Source: JAGOPB01 sp964606295
GTDB taxonomy: Bacteria > Patescibacteriota > Minisyncoccia > Phycocordibacterales > UBA9973
Direction: 5' to 3'
Assembly (NCBI GenBank): GCA_964606295.1
Contig: CAZSFR010000010.1
Location: forward strand, 1 to 26,095
Length of the DNA stretch: 26,095 nucleotides
Shown: piece by piece, positions 1 to 7,530 of the stretch
Layout: each line of letters starts with the position of its first letter
Position numbering within the stretch: position 1 is the first letter of the stretch
Program-made: the position numbers and the translations under genes
Notes under the pieces: generated by a model
Told to the model about the DNA's origin: nothing
The model's input: the letters and a program-made list of their open reading frames with translations, nothing else
Database searches by the model: none

Positions 1-215
1 AAAACTCTGCAACTTCTGTTGTGGAATTTTGGTTTGTATTAAATCTTCTTTTCCTCGAAAATATTACACCACAAAATCTTGTTTAATTCTTGTCATCAAG
101 GTCACTTCCAGAGCGTCATGATAGGAGAAAGGTCGCAACCCAGTCCAATATTTTTGGTGTGGGCAATAGAGAGTTCATTACTATTAATTCTTTATCAACT
201 AAATAGAAAATAATT
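1..215. other. Upstream non-coding stretch
   Basis: No convincing coding region or RNA gene is visible on either strand; open frames here are only a few codons long. The stretch is AT-rich and ends directly at the start of the secreted-protein gene. A weak -10-like TAGAAA at 204-209 ends 7 nt before that ATG, the spacing seen at better promoters in this window, but the hexamer is poor. Confidence 0.4.
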
Positions 216-1067
216 ATGATAAAAAAACTAACTCTAGGATTTGTTGCAGTCGCAATGATTTTTTCATTTGCAGTTCCTGCAACACAAGCAAAAGTTTTGG
301 CACCAGCTCTTCATGAAGTGAGTGGAGAGTGGAACATTGCTTTCAATTATGAGGGCGCAGATTATACTCATGATATGACCCTTGTCCAAAACTCAAAGGA
401 TCGTCTGGCTGGCTCTGGAGGATCTCCTGTCGGCGCTCATGTCTATGAGTGGACAATCACAAAGGGAGCGGTTTCGGGGGACAAGATAGGTTTCTTGGCA
501 AACTATACAGCTTCTGAGGACGCTGTTGTACCGCAAACTACTCTCCGAGTTGAAGGAACAATAAACAATGAGGGAGTTATGAGTGGAACGTGGTCTGACA
601 ACTACCAAGGCGGAGCTCGAATGGGTACATGGGTTTCGACTAGCGGAAACGCTGAAGCACTTGTTCCAGCAAGTCTCGCAGGTGAAGATTTCGGAGTTGT
701 TGACTATGATACAGGCCTCGGCATGTTGAGTGGATACTCAGCAGGATTTGGACTTACTGGTGCAACATTTGAAAATGCACAGTCTGTTGTCGTCAAATTG
801 TATTCAGGAAACACACTTCTCCAGACAAACACGTCAACTCAAAAGATTGGAGATGAAATAAACGGAAATCAGATCTCATCTCCGTTTGATGTATCTGGAA
901 ACTTTGATTATGCGACTGATGGATATTGGACAAATGTGCGTCGCGCAGAATATGGTCAAACGATGACACCGACAAAGGTAGTAGCAAAAGTTACATTGGA
1001 AAATGGTAGAGTTGTGATGGCGGAAAACACTGTTCTCACAGGTGATCCATTGACAATACAACCGTAA
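216..1067 (+). CDS. Secreted protein of unknown function (Sec signal peptide)
   Basis: No family is recognised. The 283-residue protein opens with MIKK, a hydrophobic core at about residues 5-20 and a small-residue site (ATQA then KV, near residue 25). This is a standard Sec signal peptide with a signal peptidase I site and no lipobox cysteine. The mature part has no cysteine and no further membrane helix. It is rich in Gly, Thr, Ser, Asn and Val with short alternating hydrophobic stretches (for example MSGTWSDNYQGG near 128-139), which suggests a beta-rich extracellular domain. It stands alone: a terminator-like hairpin follows at about 1092 and nth has its own promoter. The ATG is preceded by AT-rich sequence without a Shine-Dalgarno. 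The signal peptide is seen in sequence; the location outside the membrane is inferred. Confidence 0.75.
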   Translation: MIKKLTLGFVAVAMIFSFAVPATQAKVLAPALHEVSGEWNIAFNYEGADYTHDMTLVQNSKDRLAGSGGSPVGAHVYEWTITKGAVSGDKIGFLANYTASEDAVVPQTTLRVEGTINNEGVMSGTWSDNYQGGARMGTWVSTSGNAEALVPASLAGEDFGVVDYDTGLGMLSGYSAGFGLTGATFENAQSVVVKLYSGNTLLQTNTSTQKIGDEINGNQISSPFDVSGNFDYATDGYWTNVRRAEYGQTMTPTKVVAKVTLENGRVVMAENTVLTGDPLTIQP

Positions 1068-1091
1068 TATCTAAATAAGAAATTACACGAG

Positions 1092-1125
1092 AGCCGTCCA
1101 GGTAAAAGCTTGGGCGGTTTCGTAT
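1092..1125 (+). terminator. Probable intrinsic terminator after the secreted-protein gene
   Basis: GCCGTCCA (1093-1100) can pair with TGGGCGGT (1111-1118), with G-U pairs, across a 10-nt loop. It is followed by TTTCGTATTT, an imperfect U-tract. It lies between two plus-strand genes, just upstream of the nth promoter. Confidence 0.5.
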
Positions 1126-1133
1126 TTATAGAG

Positions 1134-1139
1134 TAAACT
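1134..1139 (+). promoter_or_regulatory. -10 box of nth (leaderless spacing)
   Basis: TAAACT ends 7 nt before the A of the nth ATG (1146), so the predicted transcription start coincides with the start codon. There is no TGn extension and no Shine-Dalgarno before the ATG. Confidence 0.45.
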
Positions 1140-1145
1140 GAGATC

Positions 1146-1769
1146 ATGATCACCAAAGAAATATGGAAGAAGGTCTCTCCTGTTTTGTTAAAAAAATATA
1201 AACGAAGCGCCACATTTCTCGATTATCGTACGTCATGGGAACTTACTGTTGCGGTTATTTTGTCAGCACAGACAACCGACGTTGGTGTGAACAAAATAAC
1301 GCCTGCGCTTTTCAAAAAGTTTCCATCGCCGAAAGCATTTGCGAATGCAAAGCCAGAAGAAATCGCAAAATATATAAAAACTCTTGGCTACTATAGAAGT
1401 AAGGCTGTGTACCTCAAGAAAAGCGCGCAAATACTTATCAAAGAGTTCGACGGCGTTGTTCCGGATGATCCTCTGCTCATTCAAAAACTCTCTGGTGTCG
1501 GACGCAAAAGCGCAGTCGCGATCATTTCGAACGCATACAACAAAAACATAGGCATTCCTGTTGATACGCACGTCATTCGCTTCGTAAAAAGATTTGGACT
1601 CTCAAAAAAGAAGGATCCGTCGAAAATTGAAAGGGAGCTTTTGAAGATTATTCCGAAAAAGGATTGGAAACGTGCGGGATATGCAATAAAAGAATATGGT
1701 CGAAAAGAGGGCAGGGCGCGGGGATACAAAAAGGAGGAGGACCCGCTCTACCTTGCATTGAACAAGTAG
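1146..1769 (+). CDS. nth: Endonuclease III (DNA glycosylase/AP lyase), Fe-S-less form
   Basis: Base-excision repair enzyme that removes oxidised pyrimidines and cuts the abasic site. The 207-residue protein has the family core: a helix-hairpin-helix at about 114-128 (LSGVGRKSA) with the catalytic lysine K121, and the catalytic aspartate D140 in PVDTHVIRF. These match Lys120 and Asp138 of the E. coli enzyme. The usual C-terminal C-x6-C-x2-C-x5-C cluster that binds [4Fe-4S] is absent: the tail from W174 keeps a recognisable EYGR segment but has no cysteine. Fe-S-less endonuclease III forms exist elsewhere, so activity is plausible. The ATG sits 7 nt after a TAAACT box. Catalytic residues are seen; substrate range is from family knowledge. 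Confidence 0.9.
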   Translation: MITKEIWKKVSPVLLKKYKRSATFLDYRTSWELTVAVILSAQTTDVGVNKITPALFKKFPSPKAFANAKPEEIAKYIKTLGYYRSKAVYLKKSAQILIKEFDGVVPDDPLLIQKLSGVGRKSAVAIISNAYNKNIGIPVDTHVIRFVKRFGLSKKKDPSKIERELLKIIPKKDWKRAGYAIKEYGRKEGRARGYKKEEDPLYLALNK

Positions 1770-1770
1770 G

Positions 1771-1779
1771 TGGTACACT
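1771..1779 (+). promoter_or_regulatory. Extended -10 (TGGTACACT) before the 44-aa ORF
   Basis: TG at 1771-1772, one spacer base, then TACACT 1774-1779. The ATG at 1787 lies 8 nt after the box, matching the near-leaderless spacing found across the window. The element starts two bases after the nth stop codon. Confidence 0.55.
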
Positions 1780-1786
1780 AAAGTAT

Positions 1787-1921
1787 ATGAAAAAACAAAT
1801 GAAAAATGATTTGCGAAATCCATCTCAAGGGTACAGAGGAGCATCGAGGTTGGAAGGGGTTGTGAAGAATGCTGGAATGAGATCTGTGAGGAAACCAAAA
1901 CAAAATAAAACAGGGAAGTAA
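1787..1921 (+). CDS. Small basic protein, 44 aa, unknown
   Basis: A short ORF of 44 codons coding a strongly basic peptide (MKKQMKNDLRNPSQGY at the start, KPKQNKTGK at the end) with no cysteine and no membrane segment. The same open frame continues upstream over the end of nth, but the internal ATG at 1787 is favoured because an extended -10 ends 8 nt before it. It is followed after 4 nt by the CPXCG gene, so the two may be co-transcribed. No family is recognised. A lysine- and arginine-rich small protein could bind nucleic acid, but nothing in the sequence proves this. The promoter and lack of a competing gene support expression. Confidence 0.45.
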   Translation: MKKQMKNDLRNPSQGYRGASRLEGVVKNAGMRSVRKPKQNKTGK

Positions 1922-1925
1922 AAAT

Positions 1926-2120
1926 ATGAACCCCCTGGAACACTTCTTCACTTGTCCATATTGTGCCGAAGAAATCTCAATGATTTTGGATTTTTCGGCA
2001 GGAGGGCAAACGTATACAGAAGATTGCCAAGTTTGTTGTCATCCAATAGAAATCAGTTATGAAGAATATGAGGGAAAATTGGTTTCATTTTCTGCAAGAC
2101 AAAGTGATGAATCGATTTGA
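1926..2120 (+). CDS. CPXCG-motif cysteine-rich small protein
   Basis: A 64-residue protein matching the Cys_rich_CPXG family. It has CPYC at residues 10-13, a conserved SAGGQTYTEDCQVCCHPI segment at 24-41 and Cys34, Cys37 and Cys38. The paired CxxC knuckles indicate one bound zinc ion. The family is widespread in bacteria but has no assigned biochemical role. The canonical motif is CPxCG; here the residue after the second cysteine is Ala, a minor deviation. It follows the 44-aa ORF by 4 nt with no separate promoter visible, so it is probably read from the promoter at 1771. The stop is TGA, showing that TGA is a stop codon here. Confidence 0.8.
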   Translation: MNPLEHFFTCPYCAEEISMILDFSAGGQTYTEDCQVCCHPIEISYEEYEGKLVSFSARQSDESI

Positions 2121-2147
2121 GTAAGAAGGCGAGGTCTCCGGAATATC

Positions 2148-2156
2148 TGTTATACT
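2148..2156 (+). promoter_or_regulatory. Extended -10 (TGTTATACT) of the ABC exporter
   Basis: TG 2148-2149, spacer T, TATACT 2151-2156. The ATG at 2164 is 8 nt after the box, predicting an mRNA with zero or one untranslated base. Confidence 0.7.
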
Positions 2157-2163
2157 TCCAGAC

Positions 2164-3906
2164 ATGAAACTTCTCAGCTCGTACCTCAAACGATATTGGA
2201 AATTATGTGTCCTTGTCGTGTTTTTGGCTTCCATAAACCAGGTTTTTTCTCTGCTTGACCCTCTGATTTTTCGCCACATCATTGACGACTATGCGACCAA
2301 ATTTGGAGATTACACACCAAGCCAATTTTTCCGTGGAGTATCGGTGCTCCTTTTGATGGCAATCGGTGCTGCATTTGTGTCTCGCGTGGCAAAAAATTTT
2401 CAGGATTACTATCTCAACAAAGTAACTCAGAAGCTCTCCAAAGATGTGTATGCTGATGGTGTAGAGCATTCACTACAGTTGCCATATGCAATATTTGAAG
2501 ACCAGAGAAGTGGTGAGACGCTAGGGACGCTTCAAAAAGTGCGTACAGATAGTGAAAAATTTATTGCATCTGTCATAAATGTTTTTCTGATATCACTTAT
2601 TGGATTTGTTTTCGTTTCGATTTATGCGGCTCATATTTATTGGCTTATTGCTGTTGTGTACGCGGGCACTATCCCTCTCATTGGAGGCGTTAGTTATGCA
2701 CTGACAAGCCGTATAAAGAAAATCCAACAAGAAATTCTCGTTGAGACGACGGCGCTTGCTGGTTCTACGACAGAGTCGCTTCGCAACATAGAACTTGTGA
2801 AGAGTCTTGGTCTTGTGGATCAAGAAGTGAACCGTCTCAATACAACGAGTGACAAAATACTCGTACTTGAACTCAAGAAACTCCGGTATATTCGCTCTGT
2901 ATCATTCGTACAAGGAACTCTCATCAACCTTATGCGCACGCTAATTTTACTTTTCCTACTCTATCTCGTTTTCCAACAGACTGTCACTTTCGGACAATTC
3001 TTCTCACTCTATATTTATTCCTTCTTCATTTTTGGACCTCTTCAGGAATTGGGAACAGTTATCAACAATTATCGCGACACACAGGTCTCCTTCAAAAAAT
3101 TTGAAGACATATTAAATACACCGATAGAACCGATGCCACAGTCTCCAAAGGAAACAGGTGTTATTGAGAAGCTCGCATTTGAAACTGTATCTTTCTCCTA
3201 TGGCGCAAATGATGTACACGCATTAGACGAAATCTCCTTTTCACTTGCGTCTGGCGAAACTATTGCTTTCGTTGGTCCGTCTGGCTCAGGAAAAACATCT
3301 CTCGTAAAGCTTCTCGTGGGATTGTATGAACCAACCAAAGGAAAAATCCTTTTTAACAATATTCCAAACACAGCCATCAGTCTCAATAATCTTCGTCAGC
3401 AATTTGGTTTCGTGACCCAAGACACACAACTTTTTGCTGGAACACTGCGAGAAAATCTTCTTTTCGTCAACCCTCGCGCTACAGATGAAGAATGTCTGGA
3501 CGCGCTCACGAAAGCATCGGCTTCGTCACTTCTTGAGAGGAGCAATCTAGGGCTTGATATGCGTATCGGTGAGGGAGGAGTAAAAGTTTCTGGCGGAGAA
3601 AAACAACGTATCTCTATCGCACGTGCACTTCTGCGCAAGCCAAATGTGCTCATATTCGACGAAGCAACGTCATCACTCGATTCGATCACTGAAGAAGCAA
3701 TCACCAAAACTATTCGTGATGTCAGTAATGATCATGCTCGTATGACAATACTTATTGCACATCGTCTCTCGACTATCATGCATGCGGATAGGGTTTATGT
3801 TCTTGAAAAAGGAAAAATAGCAGAGATGGGCACTCACGGAGAACTTTTGGAGAAAAGTGGTCTTTACAATGCAATGTGGCGACAACAAATTGGGGAGAGG
3901 GTATAA
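2164..3906 (+). CDS. ABC exporter half-transporter (MsbA/multidrug type)
   Basis: A 580-residue fused permease-ATPase that would work as a homodimer in the cytoplasmic membrane. The N-terminal ~310 residues hold about six membrane helices (type IV exporter fold). The nucleotide-binding domain runs from about 335 to 580 with Walker A GPSGSGKTS (about 371-379), Q-loop in FVTQDTQLF, signature VSGGEKQR (about 475-482), Walker B VLIFDEATSS (about 495-504) and H-loop IAHRLST (about 530). All catalytic residues are present, so it should be active. Family members export lipids, peptides or drugs; the substrate cannot be read from sequence. The thermonuclease gene starts 3 nt downstream, so the two are likely co-transcribed. 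Confidence 0.93.
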   Translation: MKLLSSYLKRYWKLCVLVVFLASINQVFSLLDPLIFRHIIDDYATKFGDYTPSQFFRGVSVLLLMAIGAAFVSRVAKNFQDYYLNKVTQKLSKDVYADGVEHSLQLPYAIFEDQRSGETLGTLQKVRTDSEKFIASVINVFLISLIGFVFVSIYAAHIYWLIAVVYAGTIPLIGGVSYALTSRIKKIQQEILVETTALAGSTTESLRNIELVKSLGLVDQEVNRLNTTSDKILVLELKKLRYIRSVSFVQGTLINLMRTLILLFLLYLVFQQTVTFGQFFSLYIYSFFIFGPLQELGTVINNYRDTQVSFKKFEDILNTPIEPMPQSPKETGVIEKLAFETVSFSYGANDVHALDEISFSLASGETIAFVGPSGSGKTSLVKLLVGLYEPTKGKILFNNIPNTAISLNNLRQQFGFVTQDTQLFAGTLRENLLFVNPRATDEECLDALTKASASSLLERSNLGLDMRIGEGGVKVSGGEKQRISIARALLRKPNVLIFDEATSSLDSITEEAITKTIRDVSNDHARMTILIAHRLSTIMHADRVYVLEKGKIAEMGTHGELLEKSGLYNAMWRQQIGERV

Positions 3907-3909
3907 AAA

Positions 3910-4716
3910 ATGAAAGTCTTCGGTAAAAAAAGAAATATTGCGATTGCAGCAACTGTGATATTTACCGTTCTTCTTTTGTTGTCGAATAATTCTGACGAAA
4001 ACCAAATCTCAAAAGGTGAAGTGGTTCTTGATGGCGTCTCGAAGACAAGTTTGGAGACTTCTTCGGAAAGCACCACCGCGACATTGCCTTACTATAGTAT
4101 CGTCAAAGTTGTCGATGGTGATACGATTGTTGTTTCTATCGATGGCAAGGACGAAACTGTGAGAATCATAGGAATCAATACACCTGAAACAGTTGATCCT
4201 CGTAAACCAGTTGAATGTTTTGGCAAGGAAGCGTCGGAGAAGGCAACGACCTTTTTGGCGGGGAAAATAGTTTCTATTGAGAGAGATGAAACACAGGACG
4301 ATAGAGACAAATACAATAGATTGTTACGATTTGTTTTTTTGCAAGACGGAACTGACTATGGAAAGTTCATGATAGAAAATGGCTTTGCGTATGAATACAC
4401 ATACCATGTGCCATACAAATATCAAGCAGAATACAAAGATGTAGAAGCGCAAGCAAAATCCTCTTTGCGTGGTCTTTGGTCTCCTCAAGCATGCGGAGAT
4501 GACTTAGAAGAAGCATATATTCCACCAACAATTCAAACAACAACAATCATTGCAACACCCTCGGAGTACATCTGCACAGAAAATGTATATAATTGCGGTG
4601 ATTTCAAGACACACGCAGAAGCACAAAATGTTTATGATGCATGTGGGGGCGTTGGTCACGACATACATGGACTAGACGGTAACAGTGACGGGGTAGCATG
4701 TGAGACTTTGCCATAA
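3910..4716 (+). CDS. Membrane-anchored thermonuclease (SNase-like) with C-terminal excalibur domain
   Basis: A secreted or surface-anchored nuclease. Residues 9-26 form one hydrophobic segment (signal peptide or anchor), followed by a Ser/Thr-rich linker. The SNase domain spans about 62-192 with D71 in VVDGDTI, R85, N90, E93 (RIIGINTPE) and R137 (DKYNRLLR), matching the catalytic Arg-Glu-Arg set of staphylococcal nuclease. The calcium-ligand Asp40 equivalent is Asn90. A Thr/Pro linker leads to an excalibur domain (about 221-266) with the calcium-loop motif DGNSDGVACE and four cysteines. This domain order is known in extracellular nucleases. In a presumed nucleotide-scavenging organism it could release nucleotides from environmental DNA or RNA. 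It sits 3 nt after the ABC exporter gene. Confidence 0.9.
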   Translation: MKVFGKKRNIAIAATVIFTVLLLLSNNSDENQISKGEVVLDGVSKTSLETSSESTTATLPYYSIVKVVDGDTIVVSIDGKDETVRIIGINTPETVDPRKPVECFGKEASEKATTFLAGKIVSIERDETQDDRDKYNRLLRFVFLQDGTDYGKFMIENGFAYEYTYHVPYKYQAEYKDVEAQAKSSLRGLWSPQACGDDLEEAYIPPTIQTTTIIATPSEYICTENVYNCGDFKTHAEAQNVYDACGGVGHDIHGLDGNSDGVACETLP

Positions 4717-4804
4717 TAGTGAGCTTAAAAAGACATTGCTATATATAGGTATTTTGATAAGTTATTTTGGTAACCCGAACAACTTTCCTGTAGTTTGCTT
4801 TCTC

Positions 4805-4813
4805 TGTTACAAT
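4805..4813 (+). promoter_or_regulatory. Extended -10 (TGTTACAAT) of the DUF5654 gene
   Basis: TG 4805-4806, spacer, TACAAT 4808-4813. The A of the ATG at 4820 is exactly 7 nt after the box, which fixes the start codon and predicts a leaderless mRNA. Confidence 0.72.
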
Positions 4814-4819
4814 TACACA

Positions 4820-5122
4820 ATGGCAGAAGACAAGGGGATACAATCGAAGATAGGTTTTAAGGATATGGAAGAATTTCTCGATGCATACGAAATTAAGAAG
4901 ATTAGGTCATCTTTTGTAGACAAAATCACGACAATTATTTTTGTTGCACTCGGACTAGTCACAGCACTTGCATGGGAGGAGGCACTTCGAAGTATCTTTG
5001 AATATTTGTTTGGTCACGTTGATACAGTTGGTGAGAAAACACTCTACGCACTTATCATCACACTCATAACTGTTATCATCTCGGTTTATTTTGGAAAATA
5101 TTTTATAAATAAGAAAAAATAA
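4820..5122 (+). CDS. DUF5654 family small membrane protein
   Basis: A 100-residue protein with a hydrophilic N-terminus (about 1-36) and two membrane helices (about 38-58 and 73-93), ending in INKKK. The LVTALAWEEALRSIFEYLFG region matches DUF5654, a small membrane family common in archaea and CPR bacteria with no known function. The frame is open upstream for 40 more codons, but those overlap the nuclease gene and look non-protein-like. The ATG at 4820 is chosen because an extended -10 ends 7 nt before it. The next ORF begins 2 nt after its stop, suggesting a two-gene unit. Family assignment is by pattern recognition only. Confidence 0.75.
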   Translation: MAEDKGIQSKIGFKDMEEFLDAYEIKKIRSSFVDKITTIIFVALGLVTALAWEEALRSIFEYLFGHVDTVGEKTLYALIITLITVIISVYFGKYFINKKK

Positions 5123-5124
5123 TT

Positions 5125-5397
5125 ATGGGAATTGAATATAAATTACAAGTCGACAAAACCGATCCACTCGATGTATTCCCTGACTTTCCAAAAACATGGG
5201 AGACGATGAGTGACAAACAACTCGAATTCTATCTCAAACAGCTCGCCCGCTATGGAAGAAGTGAGGAAAACATGAAAGCAAAAATAAATGCGACAGGCTA
5301 TACAGGAGATATTGTTATTGAACACAATGAGAAAAATCAGAGTTTTATTATTCGACTTCACGGACACAATGCTGATTGGGTGCAGTCTTCGTCCTAG
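5125..5397 (+). CDS. Hypothetical protein, 90 aa
   Basis: No family is recognised. The protein is 90 residues, soluble, mixed alpha/beta in character, with no cysteine and no signal or membrane segment. It has a probable helix around residues 27-55 (MSDKQLEFYLKQLARYGRSEENMKAK region) and a short strand pair near the C-terminus (GDIVIEHNEKNQSFIIRLHG). It begins 2 nt after the DUF5654 stop codon, so it is likely translated from the same message. The following gene has its own -10 box. A function cannot be assigned from what is visible. Confidence 0.65.
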   Translation: MGIEYKLQVDKTDPLDVFPDFPKTWETMSDKQLEFYLKQLARYGRSEENMKAKINATGYTGDIVIEHNEKNQSFIIRLHGHNADWVQSSS

Positions 5398-5401
5398 CTG
5401 G

Positions 5402-5429
5402 TTGCATAAAATTAATTTCTTGCTATAGT
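5402..5429 (+). promoter_or_regulatory. Promoter of the nucleotidyltransferase gene
   Basis: TTGCAT (5402-5407) as -35, 16-nt spacer, and extended -10 TGCTATAGT (5421-5429). The start codon at 5441 is 12 nt after the box, leaving a leader of about 5 nt. Confidence 0.6.
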
Positions 5430-5440
5430 TCTTTCACTTT

Positions 5441-6199
5441 ATGGAAACAAATGAAACACACGCTATTATTCTTGCGGCAGGGAGGGGTACTCGCATGAAA
5501 TGCGACAGCCCAAAATGCCTGACGCAATTTGGAGATGAACCTTTCATCAAACATACTCTCCGAGAACTCGGCGATATTTGCAAGGTGCCTACTATTATTG
5601 TGGGATACAAAGGTGAAGAAGTAATAAAGGAAATTGGCGATGGGCCGAATTATGTTTGGCAACATCAACTACTAGGGACAGGTCACGCGGTTATGTGTGC
5701 AAAGGAATCTTTGACTGAGAAAAATTTTAAAACGATTCTCGTCCTTATGTGCGATCAGCCCCTTATCAGCGCCAACACATTCAAGGAACTCGTAGATGTG
5801 CACGCAAAGAGCGGATCAGTTATAACTTTAACAACTGCCATGGTCCCAAGTTTTGAAAATGAATATACACCGTTTATCCAATTTGGGAGAATCATTCGTG
5901 GCAATGATGGATTTGTGGACAAGATAGCAGAATGGAAAGATGCCACACAAGAAGAATTTGCAGTGAAAGAAGTCAATCTCGGTATGTATGCATTTGATGC
6001 GGAATTCCTTTGGAGTCATCTGGACAAGCTGACAACCAACAACACATTGGGTCAGTATTATATTACTGACTTAGTTGAAATGGCTTTTAAAGAAGGGAGA
6101 AAAGTTGACGGATACATCCTCAAGGATACAACAGAAGCTTTTGGTGTCAATTCACTCGAAGACCTCGAAATCGCCAAGCGCTTTGTGAGAACCAAATAG
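5441..6199 (+). CDS. NTP-transferase, GlmU-type uridyltransferase domain only
   Basis: A sugar-1-phosphate nucleotidyltransferase. The N-terminus carries the family signature LAAGRGTRMK (residues 11-20) followed by the conserved lysine K25 in SPKCL. Further on are GYKGEEV, the base-recognition segment QHQLLGTGHAV (about 73-83), the metal-binding MCDQP, and a conserved LGMYAFD. These match the pyrophosphorylase half of GlmU, which makes UDP-GlcNAc from GlcNAc-1-phosphate and UTP. At 252 residues the protein lacks the left-handed beta-helix acetyltransferase half. It is therefore either a stand-alone uridyltransferase or a related sugar-nucleotide enzyme with another sugar or base. It has its own promoter and stands before an MFS gene with a separate promoter. 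Confidence 0.85.
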   Translation: METNETHAIILAAGRGTRMKCDSPKCLTQFGDEPFIKHTLRELGDICKVPTIIVGYKGEEVIKEIGDGPNYVWQHQLLGTGHAVMCAKESLTEKNFKTILVLMCDQPLISANTFKELVDVHAKSGSVITLTTAMVPSFENEYTPFIQFGRIIRGNDGFVDKIAEWKDATQEEFAVKEVNLGMYAFDAEFLWSHLDKLTTNNTLGQYYITDLVEMAFKEGRKVDGYILKDTTEAFGVNSLEDLEIAKRFVRTK

Positions 6200-6209
6200 C
6201 AATCGACAC

Positions 6210-6215
6210 TATAAT
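6210..6215 (+). promoter_or_regulatory. -10 box (TATAAT) of the MFS transporter gene
   Basis: A perfect TATAAT ends 7 nt before the ATG at 6222. This favours that ATG over an in-frame TTG at 6216, which would be upstream of the predicted transcript start. Confidence 0.62.
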
Positions 6216-6221
6216 TTGAGA

Positions 6222-7523
6222 ATGCTACCATTAAGGGACTTTATGTTCAAAGAAAAAAACAAAAGAAGTCTCTTTTTCCTCTTTTTTACCGTATTTTTAG
6301 ATATGTTGGGATTTGGGATTCTTATACCTATAATTCCACAGCTTTTTGCCAATCCTGCATCTCAATTTTATTTACTTTCTCCAGAGACGTCGATTGGATT
6401 TGGGTATATATTGTTGGGATTTCTCGTAGCCGTATTTCCCCTTGGGCAATTTTTCTCAACATCTATTATGGGGCAATTGTCTGATTTTTATGGAAGGAAG
6501 AAACTCCTGATTATCTCGATTGGTGCGACTGTCATTGCTTATGTTCTGTTTGCCCTCGGGATTTGGTGGAGGAATATTCCACTTCTTTTCATATCAAGAT
6601 TTTTTGCAGGTATCACTGGTGGCAACATCGTGGTTGCACAAGCCGCTATCGCTGATCTTACAATACCTGAGAATAGGTCACGTAACTTTGGTATGATTGG
6701 AGCTGCCTTTGGACTCGGATTCATCATTGGGCCATATATTGGAGGCAAACTCTCCGACCCGACATTTATAGCGGGACTGACACCAGCATCACCATTCTGG
6801 TTTGCAGCGGGACTGGCCCTCATCAATACGCTCCTCATTATATTTTACTTTAAAGAAACAAATCTTAGTCCAAAGCGTGAGAAATTGAATTGGAACAAAT
6901 CTATTGCCAATATCAAACGTGCATTAGTGCTACCCAATTTGCGTCATCTTTATGTCACATCATTTTTGTATCAAGCAGGATTTTCTTTTTATACTAGTTT
7001 TTTTGCTGTCTATCTCGTTTACAAATTTAGTGTTGACCAAGGCACAATAGGAGAATTCTTTGCATTCATTGGTTTATGTGTGGTGCTTACTCAAGTATTC
7101 ATCGTCAGGCGTGTTGCAAAAGCATACAAAGAAGAGACAATACTGCGTTGGTCAATATTGGGATCGGGCCTAGCTGTCCTTTCATTCTTCATGCCTCATC
7201 AACTGCTTTTCCTGTTTGCCCTCGTTCCGTTCTTTGCAGTATTTAATGGTTTGTCTCTTGTAAATCTGACAGCCCTCATCAGTAAGTCTGCCGATTCAAA
7301 AGAGCAGGGAGAAATTCTCGGCATCAACGCCTCTGTCTCTGCACTCGCTCAAGCTATCCCTCCTGCGATCTCGGGATTTGTCGCAGCAATCATTATTCCC
7401 ACACAGCCTATAGTCGTTGCGGGAGTATTCATCCTGGTATCAGGAGTTTATTTTGTATTTATATTCAAAACATTGCGTAACAAGAAAAAAGAGACTACCC
7501 TCACGAGTACTGTGCTACACTAA
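6222..7523 (+). CDS. MFS transporter, TetA-like drug/proton antiporter family
   Basis: A 433-residue polytopic membrane protein with about 12 helices. Helix 1 carries the DMLGFGILIPIIPQL signature of the DHA1/TetA branch. The loop between helices 2 and 3 has motif A, GQLSDFYGRKK, and helix 5 has the GPYIGG segment (motif C-like) found in drug/proton antiporters. Likely role: proton-driven efflux of a small molecule. The substrate is not evident, and TetA similarity does not establish tetracycline resistance. The start at 6222 is set by a TATAAT box 7 nt before it; an ATG at 6243 is a less likely alternative. The gene stands between two separately promoted genes. Confidence 0.87.
   Translation: MLPLRDFMFKEKNKRSLFFLFFTVFLDMLGFGILIPIIPQLFANPASQFYLLSPETSIGFGYILLGFLVAVFPLGQFFSTSIMGQLSDFYGRKKLLIISIGATVIAYVLFALGIWWRNIPLLFISRFFAGITGGNIVVAQAAIADLTIPENRSRNFGMIGAAFGLGFIIGPYIGGKLSDPTFIAGLTPASPFWFAAGLALINTLLIIFYFKETNLSPKREKLNWNKSIANIKRALVLPNLRHLYVTSFLYQAGFSFYTSFFAVYLVYKFSVDQGTIGEFFAFIGLCVVLTQVFIVRRVAKAYKEETILRWSILGSGLAVLSFFMPHQLLFLFALVPFFAVFNGLSLVNLTALISKSADSKEQGEILGINASVSALAQAIPPAISGFVAAIIIPTQPIVVAGVFILVSGVYFVFIFKTLRNKKKETTLTSTVLH
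7513..7521 (+). promoter_or_regulatory. Extended -10 (TGCTACACT) of the Tat-signal protein gene
   Basis: TG 7513-7514, spacer, TACACT 7516-7521, overlapping the end of the MFS gene. The ATG at 7531 is 10 nt after the box, a leader of about 3 nt. This supports the internal ATG over an upstream in-frame start inside the MFS gene. Confidence 0.62.
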
Positions 7524-7530
7524 GCGAAGT

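Noticed and set aside
1664..1786. Cysteine-bearing alternative frame over the end of nth, as a possible hidden Fe-S tail
   Set aside because: The cysteines (CGIC and a distant C) do not fit the C-x6-C-x2-C-x5-C spacing, and the in-frame nth tail keeps a family-like EYGR segment, so a frameshift is not needed.
1926..2120. TGA recoded to Gly or Trp as in Gracilibacteria/Absconditabacteria
   Set aside because: Several genes end in TGA at the expected family length (for example the CPXCG gene and nusG) and no conserved gene carries an in-frame TGA.
6216..6221. TTG start two codons upstream of the MFS ATG
   Set aside because: It lies between the TATAAT box and the predicted transcript start, so it would not be in the mRNA.
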